Shown here: in pieces, positions 1 to 7,856 of the stretch
Numbering within the stretch: the stretch's first letter is position 1
Layout: every line of letters begins with the position of its first letter
Assembly: GCA_944384745.1 (NCBI GenBank)
Contig: CALWUO010000001.1
Location: 77,975 to 141,974, forward strand
DNA: 64,000 bases
From: an uncultured Butyricicoccus sp.
GTDB taxonomy: Bacteria; Bacillota; Clostridia; Oscillospirales; Butyricicoccaceae
Direction: 5' to 3'
Program-made: the position numbers and the translations under genes
The notes under the pieces: generated by a model
The model's database searches: none
What the model saw: only the letters and a program-made list of their open reading frames with translations
What the model was told of the DNA's origin: nothing

Positions 1-353
1 TAAAAAAAGAAGATGAACTTGAATGTTTTGGTCGCAGAATAGATAAAACAGTATTAAAAAATGCGGTTACAATCGCTATGAGTTATATTATGCTTTGTTT
101 ATTTGGTGCAATGGCTATCTGTTATTTTGATGGTGTCACTATGATGCAAGCGGCTTTTGAGACATCGTCAGCTATTGCAACTGTTGGCTTAACACTCGGT
201 ATAACTCCAAGCCTAAGCACTACTTCACATATAATTTTGATTTTTTTAATGTTTTTAGGTCGTGTAGGCTGTATGACCATGTTATATGCTATTGTACAAA
301 GTCAAAATCACGGACTTTCTAAAAAACCGCTTGAAAAAATCGCTGTTGGGTAA
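1..353 (+). CDS. Trk/Ktr-type potassium transporter membrane subunit, C-terminal fragment
   Basis: Only about the last 116 codons lie in the window. The frame is open to base 1 and stops at TAA 351-353, so the start is upstream. A charged cytoplasmic stretch is followed by a membrane helix, then by the pore-loop motif ATVGLT and a helix ending LMFLGRVGCMT. This is the last M1-P-M2 repeat of KtrB/TrkH proteins. The family forms the K+ pore in the membrane and is gated by a cytosolic TrkA/KtrA nucleotide-binding ring, which is not visible here. KtrB and TrkH cannot be told apart from this piece. Confidence 0.85.
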   Translation, partial: KKEDELECFGRRIDKTVLKNAVTIAMSYIMLCLFGAMAICYFDGVTMMQAAFETSSAIATVGLTLGITPSLSTTSHIILIFLMFLGRVGCMTMLYAIVQSQNHGLSKKPLEKIAVG

Positions 354-383
354 AAAGAAATTTAAATAAAAAATAAAAAAAGC

Positions 384-412
384 TTGCAATTTGTATTACT
401 GTGTGATATTAT
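384..412 (+). promoter_or_regulatory. sigma-A-type promoter for rpmE
   Basis: TTGCAA (384-389), a 17-base spacer and TATTAT (407-412). It lies about 45 bases before the rpmE start and fits a strong housekeeping promoter. Confidence 0.6.
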
Positions 413-456
413 AAGTTTACGACTGTAATGCCTAAACCGGAAAGAGGTGAAACAAC

Positions 457-660
457 ATGAAGCAGGGTATCCACCCAGATTATAAGCAGACAACTATTCG
501 TTGTGCTTGCGGCAATATCATCGAGACTGGCTCCACCAAGGAGAACATCGTAGTAGACGTTTGCTCGAAGTGTCACCCGTTCTTCACCGGTAAGCAGAAG
601 CTGGTAGACACCGGCGGACGTGTTGATCGCTTCAAGAAGCGTTTTAATCTCGACAAGTAA
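457..660 (+). CDS. rpmE: 50S ribosomal protein L31, zinc-binding type
   Basis: 67 residues, a standard L31 length. Cys16, Cys18, Cys36 and Cys39 (CAC and CSKC) match the zinc ligands of the C+ form of L31, which is replaced by a zinc-free paralogue when zinc is scarce. L31 sits on the large subunit and bridges to the small subunit. A GAAAGAGGTG Shine-Dalgarno precedes the ATG. The gene stands alone between its own promoter and terminator. Its codons (AAG, ATC, CTG, GGC) are far richer in G/C than those of hflX next door, as expected of a highly expressed gene rather than of transfer. Confidence 0.96.
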   Translation: MKQGIHPDYKQTTIRCACGNIIETGSTKENIVVDVCSKCHPFFTGKQKLVDTGGRVDRFKKRFNLDK

Positions 661-664
661 TGTT

Positions 665-700
665 AAGCCATCGATTGCGTTTGCTTTCGATGGCTTTTCT
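665..700 (+). terminator. intrinsic terminator of rpmE
   Basis: AAGCCATCGA (665-674) pairs perfectly with TCGATGGCTT (687-696), and a T-rich tail follows. Confidence 0.85.
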
Positions 701-739
701 ATTTTTACCATTTCTATCTTAGAGTAGGAGGGTTGAACT

Positions 740-2002
740 ATGCAGGAATTAAACGAACAAAAGAAAATTGAAAAAGCTGTGCTTGTAGGGCTTAGCAGCC
801 ATGCCTTTAAACCAGAAGAAAATTCTGATGAACGCACTATGGCAGAACTTGCCGCACTGTTAGAAACAGCAGGCGGTGAATGTGTTGCTATGACTTTACA
901 AAATCGTCCAGCACCTGATGCCCGCACATTTATTGGTGAGGGTAAGGCAGAAGAAGTTAAAACACTTGTGGAAGCTAATGAAGCAAATTTGGTTATTTTT
1001 GACAATGAACTTTCACCATCTCAAATAAGCAATCTTGAAGAACTTACAGGTGTCACAGTGCTTGATAGGTCAGCATTAATATTGGATATTTTTGCACAAA
1101 GAGCAAGAACTGGTGAAGGTAAATTGCAAGTAGAGCTTGCTCAATATCAATATATTTTACCAAGACTTTCTGGACTGGGTAAGTCTATGAGTAGACTTGG
1201 TGGCGGAATTGGCACTCGTGGCCCTGGTGAAAGCAAGCTTGAAAGCGATAGACGTCATATTAGACGCAGAATAGATAAATTAAGAGCTGACCTTGAACAA
1301 GTTCGTGCAGTTCGTGCGGTTCAGCGTAGACAACGCCAAAAAACCGAAATGCCACTTGTTGCCATAGTTGGTTATACAAATGCTGGTAAATCTACACTTC
1401 TTAACTTTTTAACAGATGCAGGAATTGAGGCAAATAATAGATTATTTGATACTTTAGACCCTACAACTCGTAAAAAACGTATTTCAGATACTCAAGAAAT
1501 TTTGTTAAGTGATACAGTAGGATTTATTAGGAAATTACCTCATCATTTAGTATCAGCTTTTAAGGCAACACTTGAAGAGCTTAAATATGCAGATTTACTT
1601 CTTCATGTTATAGATATATCTGACCCAGATTGGGAAATTCATCAGCAGACTGTGAACAAGGTTATAGAACAACTTGGTGCAAAGGAAATACCAAGGGTTT
1701 TGGTTTATAATAAAGCTGATAAATGCGATATTTTACCTTATTTAGAACAGGGAAGTGTTGCAATATCTGCTAAAACTGGTATGGGTGAACAAGAACTGCT
1801 TTCAGCTATTGAAAAAGCTCTTGGTAAGGGTAAGCACCAAATGAAAATGCTTATTCCATATTCAGATGGTTTTGCACTCGATGTAATTCACAGAGAAGCT
1901 CAGGTGCTTTCGGTGGAATATGTGGGAGAAGGAACAATAGTTGAAGCTATTATGGATGATAAACTGTGTGGTCAAATGAAAGAATATGAAATAACGCAAT
2001 AA
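740..2002 (+). CDS. hflX: ribosome-associated GTPase HflX
   Basis: 420 residues, full family length. The N-terminal HflX domain holds the glycine-rich stretch SRLGGGIGTRGPGESKLE around residue 155-170. It is followed by an arginine-rich helical linker and a TRAFAC GTPase domain with G1 GYTNAGKS (211-218), a DTVG-type G3 and NKAD as G4. HflX proteins bind the 50S subunit and split or rescue stalled ribosomes, often under heat or antibiotic stress. A TAGGAGGG Shine-Dalgarno precedes the ATG. The next gene starts 22 bases downstream and is probably cotranscribed. No terminator lies between them. Confidence 0.96.
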   Translation: MQELNEQKKIEKAVLVGLSSHAFKPEENSDERTMAELAALLETAGGECVAMTLQNRPAPDARTFIGEGKAEEVKTLVEANEANLVIFDNELSPSQISNLEELTGVTVLDRSALILDIFAQRARTGEGKLQVELAQYQYILPRLSGLGKSMSRLGGGIGTRGPGESKLESDRRHIRRRIDKLRADLEQVRAVRAVQRRQRQKTEMPLVAIVGYTNAGKSTLLNFLTDAGIEANNRLFDTLDPTTRKKRISDTQEILLSDTVGFIRKLPHHLVSAFKATLEELKYADLLLHVIDISDPDWEIHQQTVNKVIEQLGAKEIPRVLVYNKADKCDILPYLEQGSVAISAKTGMGEQELLSAIEKALGKGKHQMKMLIPYSDGFALDVIHREAQVLSVEYVGEGTIVEAIMDDKLCGQMKEYEITQ

Positions 2003-2024
2003 GTTAAAATTGTGAGGGGAACAC

Positions 2025-2657
2025 ATGAAAGATTATTTTATACCGTTTAGACCTTATGGTGAGGACAATTTTATAGAAAAACGTTCTAAATTTACGGGCA
2101 GATTATGGCATGTGGAAACGCCTGAACAGGCAACAGAAAAAATAAAACAAATGCGTGAAACTTACTGGAACGCAACACATAATTGTTGGGCTTATATTCT
2201 GCGTGATGGAAATATAATGCGTTATTCTGATGATGGTGAACCACAAGGGACAGCAGGTATGCCAATACTTGAGGTTTTAAGACATGAAAACCTAGTTGAC
2301 GTTTGTTGTGTTGTCACAAGATATTTTGGCGGTATATTATTAGGCACAGGCGGACTTGTGCGTGCATATACAAAAGGAACACAAATTGCAATAGCATCTG
2401 CTGGTGTTCAGCAAATGAGTATGTTTTCAGTTGTGCTTATAGCTTGCCCTTATTCATTGCTTGGAATTATACAGCAAATAATGCCAGAACTTAATTGCTC
2501 AATAGAAGAAACTGATTACGGTGCAGATGTCACACTAACTTGTACAGTACCACAAGGCACAGAAGTCCAATTAAATAAAGCTCTTGCAGATGCAACAGCA
2601 GGTCAAGTTGTAGCTGAAGTAATAGAAACTAAATTTATGGGCAGACGTATAAAATAA
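2025..2657 (+). CDS. yigZ: YigZ/IMPACT family protein (UPF0029)
   Basis: 210 residues. The N-terminal half carries the IMPACT signature (residues about 45-110: THNCWAY, YSDDGEPQGTAG, then VVTRYFGGILLGTGGLVRAY). The C-terminal half matches the small ferredoxin-like DUF1949 domain. Bacterial members are widespread; a role in translation regulation or peptide/nucleic acid binding has been suggested from the eukaryotic IMPACT relative, but the biochemical role is not settled. The start is fixed by GAGGGGAAC eight bases before the ATG. It follows hflX closely and is likely in the same transcript. Confidence 0.92.
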   Translation: MKDYFIPFRPYGEDNFIEKRSKFTGRLWHVETPEQATEKIKQMRETYWNATHNCWAYILRDGNIMRYSDDGEPQGTAGMPILEVLRHENLVDVCCVVTRYFGGILLGTGGLVRAYTKGTQIAIASAGVQQMSMFSVVLIACPYSLLGIIQQIMPELNCSIEETDYGADVTLTCTVPQGTEVQLNKALADATAGQVVAEVIETKFMGRRIK

Positions 2658-2684
2658 AATTTCTTAAAAATTTATAAAAAATTG

Positions 2685-2713
2685 TTGACAAATAAAATAT
2701 ACAGTGATATACT
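2685..2713 (+). promoter_or_regulatory. consensus sigma-A promoter, tRNA-Pro copy 1
   Basis: TTGACA (2685-2690), a 17-base spacer and TATACT (2708-2713). Near-perfect housekeeping promoter. Confidence 0.85.
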
Positions 2714-2717
2714 ATAA

Positions 2718-2746
2718 AAGCTGTCAGCGAGAAAACATGACAGCTT
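2718..2746 (+). other. 5' leader hairpin of tRNA-Pro copy 1
   Basis: AAGCTGTCA (2718-2726) is the exact complement of TGACAGCTT (2738-2746), with an 11-base loop. It starts at the expected 5' end of the transcript, a few bases before the mature tRNA. It is also kept in copy 2. Confidence 0.7.
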
Positions 2747-2751
2747 GATAA

Positions 2752-2827
2752 CGAGGTGTAGCGCAGCTGGTAGCGCGCCTGTTTTGGGAGCAGGATGCCG
2801 CAGGTTCAAGTCCTGTCACCTCGACCA
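2752..2827 (+). tRNA. tRNA-Pro(UGG), copy 1
   Basis: 76-base cloverleaf with encoded CCA. The acceptor stem CGAGGTG pairs with CACCTCG, discriminator base A. The anticodon loop TTTGGGA gives anticodon TGG (reads CCN proline codons). The T-arm has GGTTCAAGTCC. Identical to the copy at 2987-3062. Confidence 0.97.
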
Positions 2828-2830
2828 CCT

Positions 2831-2867
2831 AAAGCGTGTAGATTTTTCTATACGCTTTATTTTTTTA
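2831..2867 (+). terminator. intrinsic terminator, tRNA-Pro copy 1
   Basis: AAAGCGTGTAG (2831-2841) pairs with CTATACGCTTT (2848-2858) with one G-U, followed by a T tract. Confidence 0.85.
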
Positions 2868-2919
2868 TCTACAAATGTCGAATTTTATAAAAAAATATTT
2901 AAAAGATTAAAAAATATTA

Positions 2920-2948
2920 TTGACAAAATAAATATTGAATGATATACT
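2920..2948 (+). promoter_or_regulatory. consensus sigma-A promoter, tRNA-Pro copy 2
   Basis: TTGACA (2920-2925), a 17-base spacer and TATACT (2943-2948), same geometry as copy 1. Confidence 0.85.
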
Positions 2949-2952
2949 ATAA

Positions 2953-2981
2953 AAGCTGTCAGCGAGAGAACATGACAGCTT
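2953..2981 (+). other. 5' leader hairpin of tRNA-Pro copy 2
   Basis: The same 9-bp perfect stem (2953-2961 with 2973-2981). The loop differs from copy 1 by one base. Confidence 0.7.
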
Positions 2982-2986
2982 AACAA

Positions 2987-3062
2987 CGAGGTGTAGCGCA
3001 GCTGGTAGCGCGCCTGTTTTGGGAGCAGGATGCCGCAGGTTCAAGTCCTGTCACCTCGACCA
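2987..3062 (+). tRNA. tRNA-Pro(UGG), copy 2
   Basis: Identical in sequence to copy 1, including the encoded CCA. It has its own promoter and terminator, so the two genes are independent transcription units rather than a tRNA operon. Confidence 0.97.
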
Positions 3063-3065
3063 CCT

Positions 3066-3102
3066 AAAGCGTGTAGATTTTTTCTATACGCTTTATTTTT
3101 TT
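3066..3102 (+). terminator. intrinsic terminator, tRNA-Pro copy 2
   Basis: Same stem as copy 1 (3066-3076 with 3084-3094) and a T tract. Confidence 0.85.
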
Positions 3103-3172
3103 GCCTATTGAAACATCTATTAAAAAATGATAGCATAATCTTATAAAAATTTGTTAGTAGAGGTTTACTATT

Positions 3173-3388
3173 ATGGCTAAAATCTTTTATTTACCTGATG
3201 AAGATGAACTATATCAAATGGACTCAGACAAACTTGTAGCTTTACTTAAAAACTTGAATATGCAAATTGAGCAGTTAAATCAAGATGAACCAGAAGATAT
3301 GATGAGTGAAGAATATGAAGTTTGGGGCGATAAACATGAAAAACTTGAGGATTTAATAGAAATAATTTCCGAAATATTAGAGCAATAA
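3173..3388 (+). CDS. small acidic protein of unknown function
   Basis: 71 residues, strongly acidic, with predicted amphipathic helices (KLVALLKNLNMQIEQLN and KLEDLIEIISEILEQ). No known motif is recognised and no membrane segment is present. An AGAGGT Shine-Dalgarno sits before the ATG and an intrinsic terminator follows, which supports a real gene. It stands alone between the tRNA pair and a convergent gene. The charge pattern would suit a small protein-binding or dimerising factor, but nothing in the sequence shows a function. Confidence 0.6.
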   Translation: MAKIFYLPDEDELYQMDSDKLVALLKNLNMQIEQLNQDEPEDMMSEEYEVWGDKHEKLEDLIEIISEILEQ

Positions 3389-3390
3389 AA

Positions 3391-3420
3391 AGACACATCA
3401 TAGAAAAGATGTGTTTTTTA
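3391..3420 (+). terminator. intrinsic terminator after the small acidic gene
   Basis: ACACATC (3393-3399) pairs with GATGTGT (3408-3414), followed by a T run. Confidence 0.75.
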
Positions 3421-3448
3421 ATAACAGTAACTGTAAAAAAATGTAGTT

Positions 3449-3790
3449 TTAATGGCATGTTAAAACTTTTAAGGCTGTATTTGTTTCTATGCAATATTTC
3501 ATAATAAAACTAGAACCTTTTGATTTTCCGTCCCAAAGCACTAAAACATAATCCGCCATACAAACTATTTGCTCGTTTCGTCTTAAAGTTGCTGCACGAC
3601 CATATTTATCATAATCAGGCAAGACTTCTATATAATCAAGCTGGTTTTGTTCTGCATATCTTTTTGCAAGCAAATCTGCTCCTTTTGCACCGCCTGATAT
3701 TATGGTGCTTGCACCTTGTGGAACTTTACTGCAAAGCAAATGATAATATTTTTCATCAACACCACGAGAACCAACAATAGCTACTTTCAT
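3449..3790 (-). CDS. SLOG-fold (DUF2493-like) nucleotide-binding protein
   Basis: 113 residues. The Rossmann-like pattern of the SLOG superfamily is visible: N-terminal strand KVAIVGSRG, the glycine-rich phosphate-binding turn SGGAKGADLLAKRYA (residues about 33-47), then MADYVLVLWDGKSKGS near residue 80-95. Relatives include DprA, LOG and YspA-type proteins that bind nucleotides or nucleotide-derived signals. This is a single-domain member with no fused effector, so its job is unknown. An AAGAGG site lies before the ATG and the gene has its own promoter. It converges on the small acidic gene. Confidence 0.8.
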   Translation of the reverse strand: MKVAIVGSRGVDEKYYHLLCSKVPQGASTIISGGAKGADLLAKRYAEQNQLDYIEVLPDYDKYGRAATLRRNEQIVCMADYVLVLWDGKSKGSSFIMKYCIETNTALKVLTCH

Positions 3791-3823
3791 AATAAACAGC
3801 CTCTTAAAATTTTATTATAACAC

Positions 3824-3853
3824 ATTATAGCATTTTTAAAATGTAAAAATCAA
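3824..3853 (-). promoter_or_regulatory. extended -10 promoter of the SLOG-fold gene
   Basis: Minus strand: TTGATT (3853-3848), an 18-base spacer and TGCTATAAT with the -10 at 3829-3824. Confidence 0.55.
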
Positions 3854-3960
3854 GCATATACCCAAAACAAGGAATAAAACCAAATCTTATTTGTTATTAC
3901 AAACAATCTCAGCTTTTTTTTCACCGTTTTGTGGCATAGTAAATGCAGGAGGTGAATGTT

Positions 3961-4956
3961 TTGAAAAAACTAACTGCATGTATAGTCACATTTTTATTTA
4001 CGCTTTCTATTTCAGCAGGTGCAGTAAACCACGATATGCTTATTCCTGTGGGTAGAGCTGTGGGAATACAAATGTCATCACAAGGTTTGCTTGTTGAAAA
4101 CGTTTGTCCTGTTGATACTCCAAATGGTCAGCAAACTCCAGCACAAAAAGCTGGAATTAAAGCAGGAGATATAATAGTTAGCGTAAATGGTCAAAAAATG
4201 CAAGATGGTGCAAGCTTTCAAAAAGCAGTTTCAATGTCGGGTGAAAATGCCATAAAAATAAAGCTTGTGCGTGGTGATGAACAAAAAGATGTAAACGTAA
4301 CACCTGTAAAAGATACAAATGGTGTCTATAAAGTTGGTATTCGGGTGCGTGATACTATAAATGGTATAGGCACAATAACCTATGTAGACCCTGATACAGG
4401 TGAATATGGTTCGTTAGGTCATGGCATATGTAGTGGTGAAAATGGGCTTTTAATACCACTAAAACAGGGTAGCTTGATGCAAGCTTCAGTTAATAGGGTT
4501 GTAAAGGGTATAGCAGGTACTCCAGGCTGTTTGCAGGGTGATTTTAACACTCAATGTGATATTGGTACTGTTGAAAAAAATACTTTAACTGGTATTTATG
4601 GCACATTTAGTGATAACTCATATTATAAAAATTTAAAGCCTATGGAAGTTGCAAGCTCAGATGAAATTAAAACAGGTGAAGCTATAATTTTGTCAAATAT
4701 AGAGGGCGATGAGGTAAAAGAGTATACTTGTCAAATTGAAAAGGTATATGGTGCAGGTGGTGAGTATGATAGAAGTATGACCATTCGTATAACAGATAAT
4801 ACACTTATTGAGAAAACTGGTGGTATAGTTCAGGGAATGAGCGGCAGTCCTGTAATTCAAAATGGTAAAATTATAGGTGCTGTAACCCATGTTCTGGTTA
4901 GTGACCCAACAAAAGGTTATGCAATTCAAATAGACAAAATGCTTGAGCAGGCTTGA
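3961..4956 (+). CDS. spoIVB: SpoIVB peptidase (S55 family, sporulation signal protease)
   Basis: 331 residues when read from the TTG at 3961. An in-frame ATG at 3943 lies before and overlaps the AGGAGGTG Shine-Dalgarno (3947-3954), so the TTG six bases after it is the better start and gives a clean signal/anchor helix. A PDZ domain follows (about 35-110, with AGIKAGDIIVSVNG). The S55 serine peptidase domain has His154 in SLGHGI and Ser294 in GMSGSPV. In Bacillus, SpoIVB is secreted from the forespore and triggers SpoIVFB-dependent pro-sigma-K processing. Its position just before spo0A is the conserved arrangement. Confidence 0.95.
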   Translation: MKKLTACIVTFLFTLSISAGAVNHDMLIPVGRAVGIQMSSQGLLVENVCPVDTPNGQQTPAQKAGIKAGDIIVSVNGQKMQDGASFQKAVSMSGENAIKIKLVRGDEQKDVNVTPVKDTNGVYKVGIRVRDTINGIGTITYVDPDTGEYGSLGHGICSGENGLLIPLKQGSLMQASVNRVVKGIAGTPGCLQGDFNTQCDIGTVEKNTLTGIYGTFSDNSYYKNLKPMEVASSDEIKTGEAIILSNIEGDEVKEYTCQIEKVYGAGGEYDRSMTIRITDNTLIEKTGGIVQGMSGSPVIQNGKIIGAVTHVLVSDPTKGYAIQIDKMLEQA

Positions 4957-4973
4957 TTATTTTTTTAGAGTAA

Positions 4974-5016
4974 AAGTCGAAAAAAGTAGAAAAAGATAAA
5001 TGGAAAATTGTAGAAA
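4974..5016 (+). promoter_or_regulatory. candidate Spo0A boxes upstream of spo0A
   Basis: AAGTCGAAA (4974-4982) and TTGTAGAAA (5008-5016) each differ from the core 0A box TGNCGAA by one base. A weaker AGTAGAA lies between them. This would fit autoregulation, as known in Bacillus, but matches this short are weak in AT-rich DNA. Confidence 0.35.
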
Positions 5017-5039
5017 ATTATCCTGACATACTTGTTATT

Positions 5040-5069
5040 TTGTCATTAGTATGGTAAATTATGGATAAT
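5040..5069 (+). promoter_or_regulatory. possible sigma-A-type promoter of spo0A
   Basis: TTGTCA (5040-5045), an 18-base spacer and GATAAT (5064-5069), 43 bases before the start codon. Confidence 0.45.
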
Positions 5070-5112
5070 GAAGTAAAATTACAAAATAAACACATGAAAG
5101 GTGAATGACATC

Positions 5113-5877
5113 ATGGATAACAAAATTAAGGTATTACTTGCTGACAGCGACAGAGAATTTTGTAACTTTGTAGAGGAAAGTTTTTCAAAAAACGATAAGA
5201 TAGAGCTTGTGGGTGTAACTTCAAGCGGACGTGAAACTTTAACTATGGCTGAAAACACAGATTATGATTTATTGCTTATAGATTTAATGCTTCCAGATAT
5301 TGATGGATTAAGCGTTATACAGTCTTTAAATGAAACTAAAAAAGACAAAGGTATATTTGTTGTTTCAGCTTTTGCAAGCGTGGAAGCAGCGACCGAATGT
5401 TCTAAATTTGGTGTAAGTCATTTTATGTGTAAACCGCTGGATATTAAAACCCTTACAAAGCGTATCTTAAACTGGAAAAATACAAAAGCCCAGATTATCC
5501 CTGTTTCTCCTCAAAATCAAGCTGTTGCACTGGAAGTAAAAGTTACAGAAGTTATTCATCAAGTAGGTGTTCCAGCTCACATCAAAGGTTATCAATATCT
5601 AAGAGAAGCTATTATGATGGCTGTTGAAGATATGAATTCTGTGGGAGCTATAACAAAAATTCTTTATCCTGCAATAGCTAAACAGTTTAAAACAACTTCT
5701 TCAAGAGTTGAACGTGCTATCCGTCACGCTATTGAAGTGGCATGGGACAGAGGCGACCTTGAAACTTTACAAAGTTATTTCGGTTACACTGTTTCAGGTA
5801 TCAAAGGTAAACCAACTAATAGTGAGTTTATATCCATGATTGCGGATAGACTTAGATTAGAACTCAAATTTGGTTAA
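5113..5877 (+). CDS. spo0A: sporulation master response regulator Spo0A
   Basis: 254 residues from the ATG at 5113. A GTG at 5101 overlaps the AAAGGTGA Shine-Dalgarno, so it is less likely. The receiver domain has Asp11 and Asp13 of the acidic pocket, phosphoacceptor Asp57 in [10 protein letters not shown], Ser85 and Lys107 in CKP. After a short linker, the C-terminal DNA-binding domain (about 140-254) matches Spo0A closely, including [12 protein letters not shown] and the recognition region [16 protein letters not shown]. Spo0A~P commits the cell to sporulation. Position 12 is Ser in the DSD pocket where many Spo0A proteins have DD. It is monocistronic with its own terminator. Confidence 0.97.
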   Translation: MDNKIKVLLADSDREFCNFVEESFSKNDKIELVGVTSSGRETLTMAENTDYDLLLIDLMLPDIDGLSVIQSLNETKKDKGIFVVSAFASVEAATECSKFGVSHFMCKPLDIKTLTKRILNWKNTKAQIIPVSPQNQAVALEVKVTEVIHQVGVPAHIKGYQYLREAIMMAVEDMNSVGAITKILYPAIAKQFKTTSSRVERAIRHAIEVAWDRGDLETLQSYFGYTVSGIKGKPTNSEFISMIADRLRLELKFG

Positions 5878-5891
5878 AATATAAAATTTTT

Positions 5892-5923
5892 AGGTCTGAA
5901 AGCTAGTCTTCAGACCTTTTTTT
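5892..5923 (+). terminator. intrinsic terminator of spo0A
   Basis: AGGTCTGAA pairs with TTCAGACCT around an eight-base loop, followed by a T run. Confidence 0.85.
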
Positions 5924-5978
5924 GTTAATATCTACAAACAAACCTAAGTAAATACACCAGCTTTCGTAGGTGCATTTA

Positions 5979-6007
5979 TTGTTTAAAATTTTAAAATATG
6001 TTATGAT
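5979..6007 (+). promoter_or_regulatory. sigma-A-type promoter of lepA
   Basis: TTGTTT (5979-5984), a 17-base spacer and TATGAT (6002-6007). Confidence 0.5.
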
Positions 6008-6047
6008 AATGAATAATAATATTTATTTTTTATAAAGGAGTTTTGGC

Positions 6048-7856
6048 GTGAGGTCACAAGATAAAATTCGTAACTTTTCGATAATTGCACATATTGACCA
6101 TGGCAAATCCACTTTGGCTGATAGACTGCTAGAGCAATGTCAAGCAGTTTCACAAAGAGAAATGGAAGAACAGCTATTAGATAATATGGATTTAGAGCGT
6201 GAACGTGGTATCACTATTAAAGCTCGTGCAGTTCGTATGGAATATAAAGCTGATGATGGTGAAACTTATCATATAAATCTTATCGACACCCCAGGACATG
6301 TTGACTTTAACTATGAGGTTTCACGCTCACTTGCAGCGTGTGAGGGTGCATTGCTTGTTGTCGATGCAGCACAGGGAATAGAGGCTCAAACACTAGGAAA
6401 CACTTATCTTGCTATTGATGCAGGATTAGAAGTTTTACCTGTTGTTAATAAAATCGACCTACCAGCAGCAGACCCACAAAGGGTTAAACAGGAAATCGAA
6501 GATATTATAGGCGTACCAGCTATGGACGCACCAGAAATATCTGCAAAAATGGGTATAAATATACATGATGTTATGGAGGATATTGTAGCAAATGTGCCAG
6601 CTCCTAGCGGTGATGAGAACAAACCACTTAGAGCGTTAATTTTCGACAGTCAATATGACCCATACAAAGGCGTTATTGTTTATATGCGTCTTATAGACGG
6701 TCATATTAAAGCAGGCATGAAAGTTAAAATGATGGCTACTGGTGCGGAGTTTCAGGTTATTGAGTGTGGTTATCTGCACCCGCTAGGACTTTCTCCACAA
6801 GATGCTTTATATGCTGGTGAAGTTGGTTATTTCACTGCCTCAATTAAAAAAGTATCTGATACTAGAGTAGGTGATACCGTAACCGAGGTTGATAATCCAA
6901 CAAGTGAGCCTTTAGCAGGTTATAGACCTGCACAGCCTATGGTTTATTGTGGTATCTATACAGAGGACGGTTCTAAATATCCAGATTTGCGTGATGCTCT
7001 TGAAAAATTACAACTTAATGATGCCGCATTGTCATTTGAACCAGAAAGTTCTGTCGCTTTGGGATTTGGTTTCCGTTGTGGTTTCCTTGGTATGCTTCAT
7101 ATGGAAATTATACAAGAGCGTTTGGAACGTGAATTTGACCTTGATTTAGTAACAACTTTACCATCTGTTATTTATGAGATTGTAAAAACCGATGGAACTG
7201 TTATTTATTGTGATAATCCTCATGATTATCCAGACCCTGCACAGATTGCAGAGGCAAGAGAACCTTTTGTAAAAGCGTCTATTATAACCCCTCAAGAGTT
7301 TGTAGGTAATATTATGCCAATGTGTCAAGAAAGACGTTCAATTTTTAAAGACATGGTTTATCTTGACTCAACTCTTGTTGAGTTACATTATGAAATGCCA
7401 ACAAATGAGATTATCTATGACTTTTTTGACGCTTTAAAAGCAAGAACAAAGGGTTATGCATCTCTTGATTATGAACTTTCAGACTATCGAAAGAGCGAAC
7501 TTGTAAAAGTTGATATGCTATTAAATGGCGACCAAGTCGACGCACTTTCATTTATTGCACATAAAGATATGGCCTATACAAGAGCTAGACGCATATGTGA
7601 AAAGTTAAAGGATAATATCCCACGTCAGTTATTTGAAGTACCAATTCAAGCAGCAATAGGTGGAAAAGTTATCGCTCGTGAAACAGTTAAGGCTATGCGT
7701 AAAGATGTATTGGCTAAATGTTATGGCGGTGATATCACACGTAAGAAAAAACTGCTGGAAAAGCAAAAGGAAGGCAAAAAGAAAATGCGTTCTCTTGGTA
7801 CTGTCCAAGTTCCAACCGAAGCTTTTCTTGCTGTGCTTAAACTTGATGATGAATAA
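6048..7856 (+). CDS. lepA: elongation factor 4 (LepA), ribosome-associated GTPase
   Basis: 602 residues, full length. GTPase motifs are intact: AHIDHGKST (14-22), DTPGH (80-84) with the catalytic His, and NKID (134-137). EF-G-like domains II, III and V follow, and the LepA-specific C-terminal domain ends in a lysine-rich stretch. LepA acts on the ribosome during initiation or under ionic stress. The start is GTG at 6048, 10 bases after AAAGGAG. The lepA-hemW order, with gpr/spoIIP and rpsT nearby, echoes the Bacillus rpsT-gpr-spoIIP-lepA-hemW cluster, here split into separate units. Confidence 0.97.
   Translation: MRSQDKIRNFSIIAHIDHGKSTLADRLLEQCQAVSQREMEEQLLDNMDLERERGITIKARAVRMEYKADDGETYHINLIDTPGHVDFNYEVSRSLAACEGALLVVDAAQGIEAQTLGNTYLAIDAGLEVLPVVNKIDLPAADPQRVKQEIEDIIGVPAMDAPEISAKMGINIHDVMEDIVANVPAPSGDENKPLRALIFDSQYDPYKGVIVYMRLIDGHIKAGMKVKMMATGAEFQVIECGYLHPLGLSPQDALYAGEVGYFTASIKKVSDTRVGDTVTEVDNPTSEPLAGYRPAQPMVYCGIYTEDGSKYPDLRDALEKLQLNDAALSFEPESSVALGFGFRCGFLGMLHMEIIQERLEREFDLDLVTTLPSVIYEIVKTDGTVIYCDNPHDYPDPAQIAEAREPFVKASIITPQEFVGNIMPMCQERRSIFKDMVYLDSTLVELHYEMPTNEIIYDFFDALKARTKGYASLDYELSDYRKSELVKVDMLLNGDQVDALSFIAHKDMAYTRARRICEKLKDNIPRQLFEVPIQAAIGGKVIARETVKAMRKDVLAKCYGGDITRKKKLLEKQKEGKKKMRSLGTVQVPTEAFLAVLKLDDE

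Larger units (their letters stand above)
2685..3102 (+). repeat. tandem duplication carrying promoter, leader hairpin, tRNA-Pro and terminator
   Basis: Two near-identical units, 2685-2867 and 2920-3102, are offset by exactly 235 bases. Promoter, leader, tRNA and terminator are all duplicated. The tRNA parts are identical. Differences are confined to the promoter spacer, the leader hairpin loop and the intergenic filler. Confidence 0.85.

Noticed and set aside
409..1005. Long minus-strand open frame opposite rpmE and hflX
   Set aside because: It lies wholly antisense to two clear genes, has no Shine-Dalgarno and has low-complexity Ser/Leu composition typical of antisense reading.
2745..2942. 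Open frame of 65 codons across tRNA-Pro copy 1 and its terminator
   Set aside because: It reads straight through a perfect tRNA and a terminator and has no ribosome site of its own.
3935..3941. CATAGTA as a possible sigma-G -10 for spoIVB
   Set aside because: The start point would fall at the Shine-Dalgarno, leaving no room for translation, and the -35 position is poor.
5941..5980. Second hairpin after spo0A (ACACC with GGTGC)
   Set aside because: The stem has an internal mismatch and no T tract; the terminator at 5892-5923 is sufficient.
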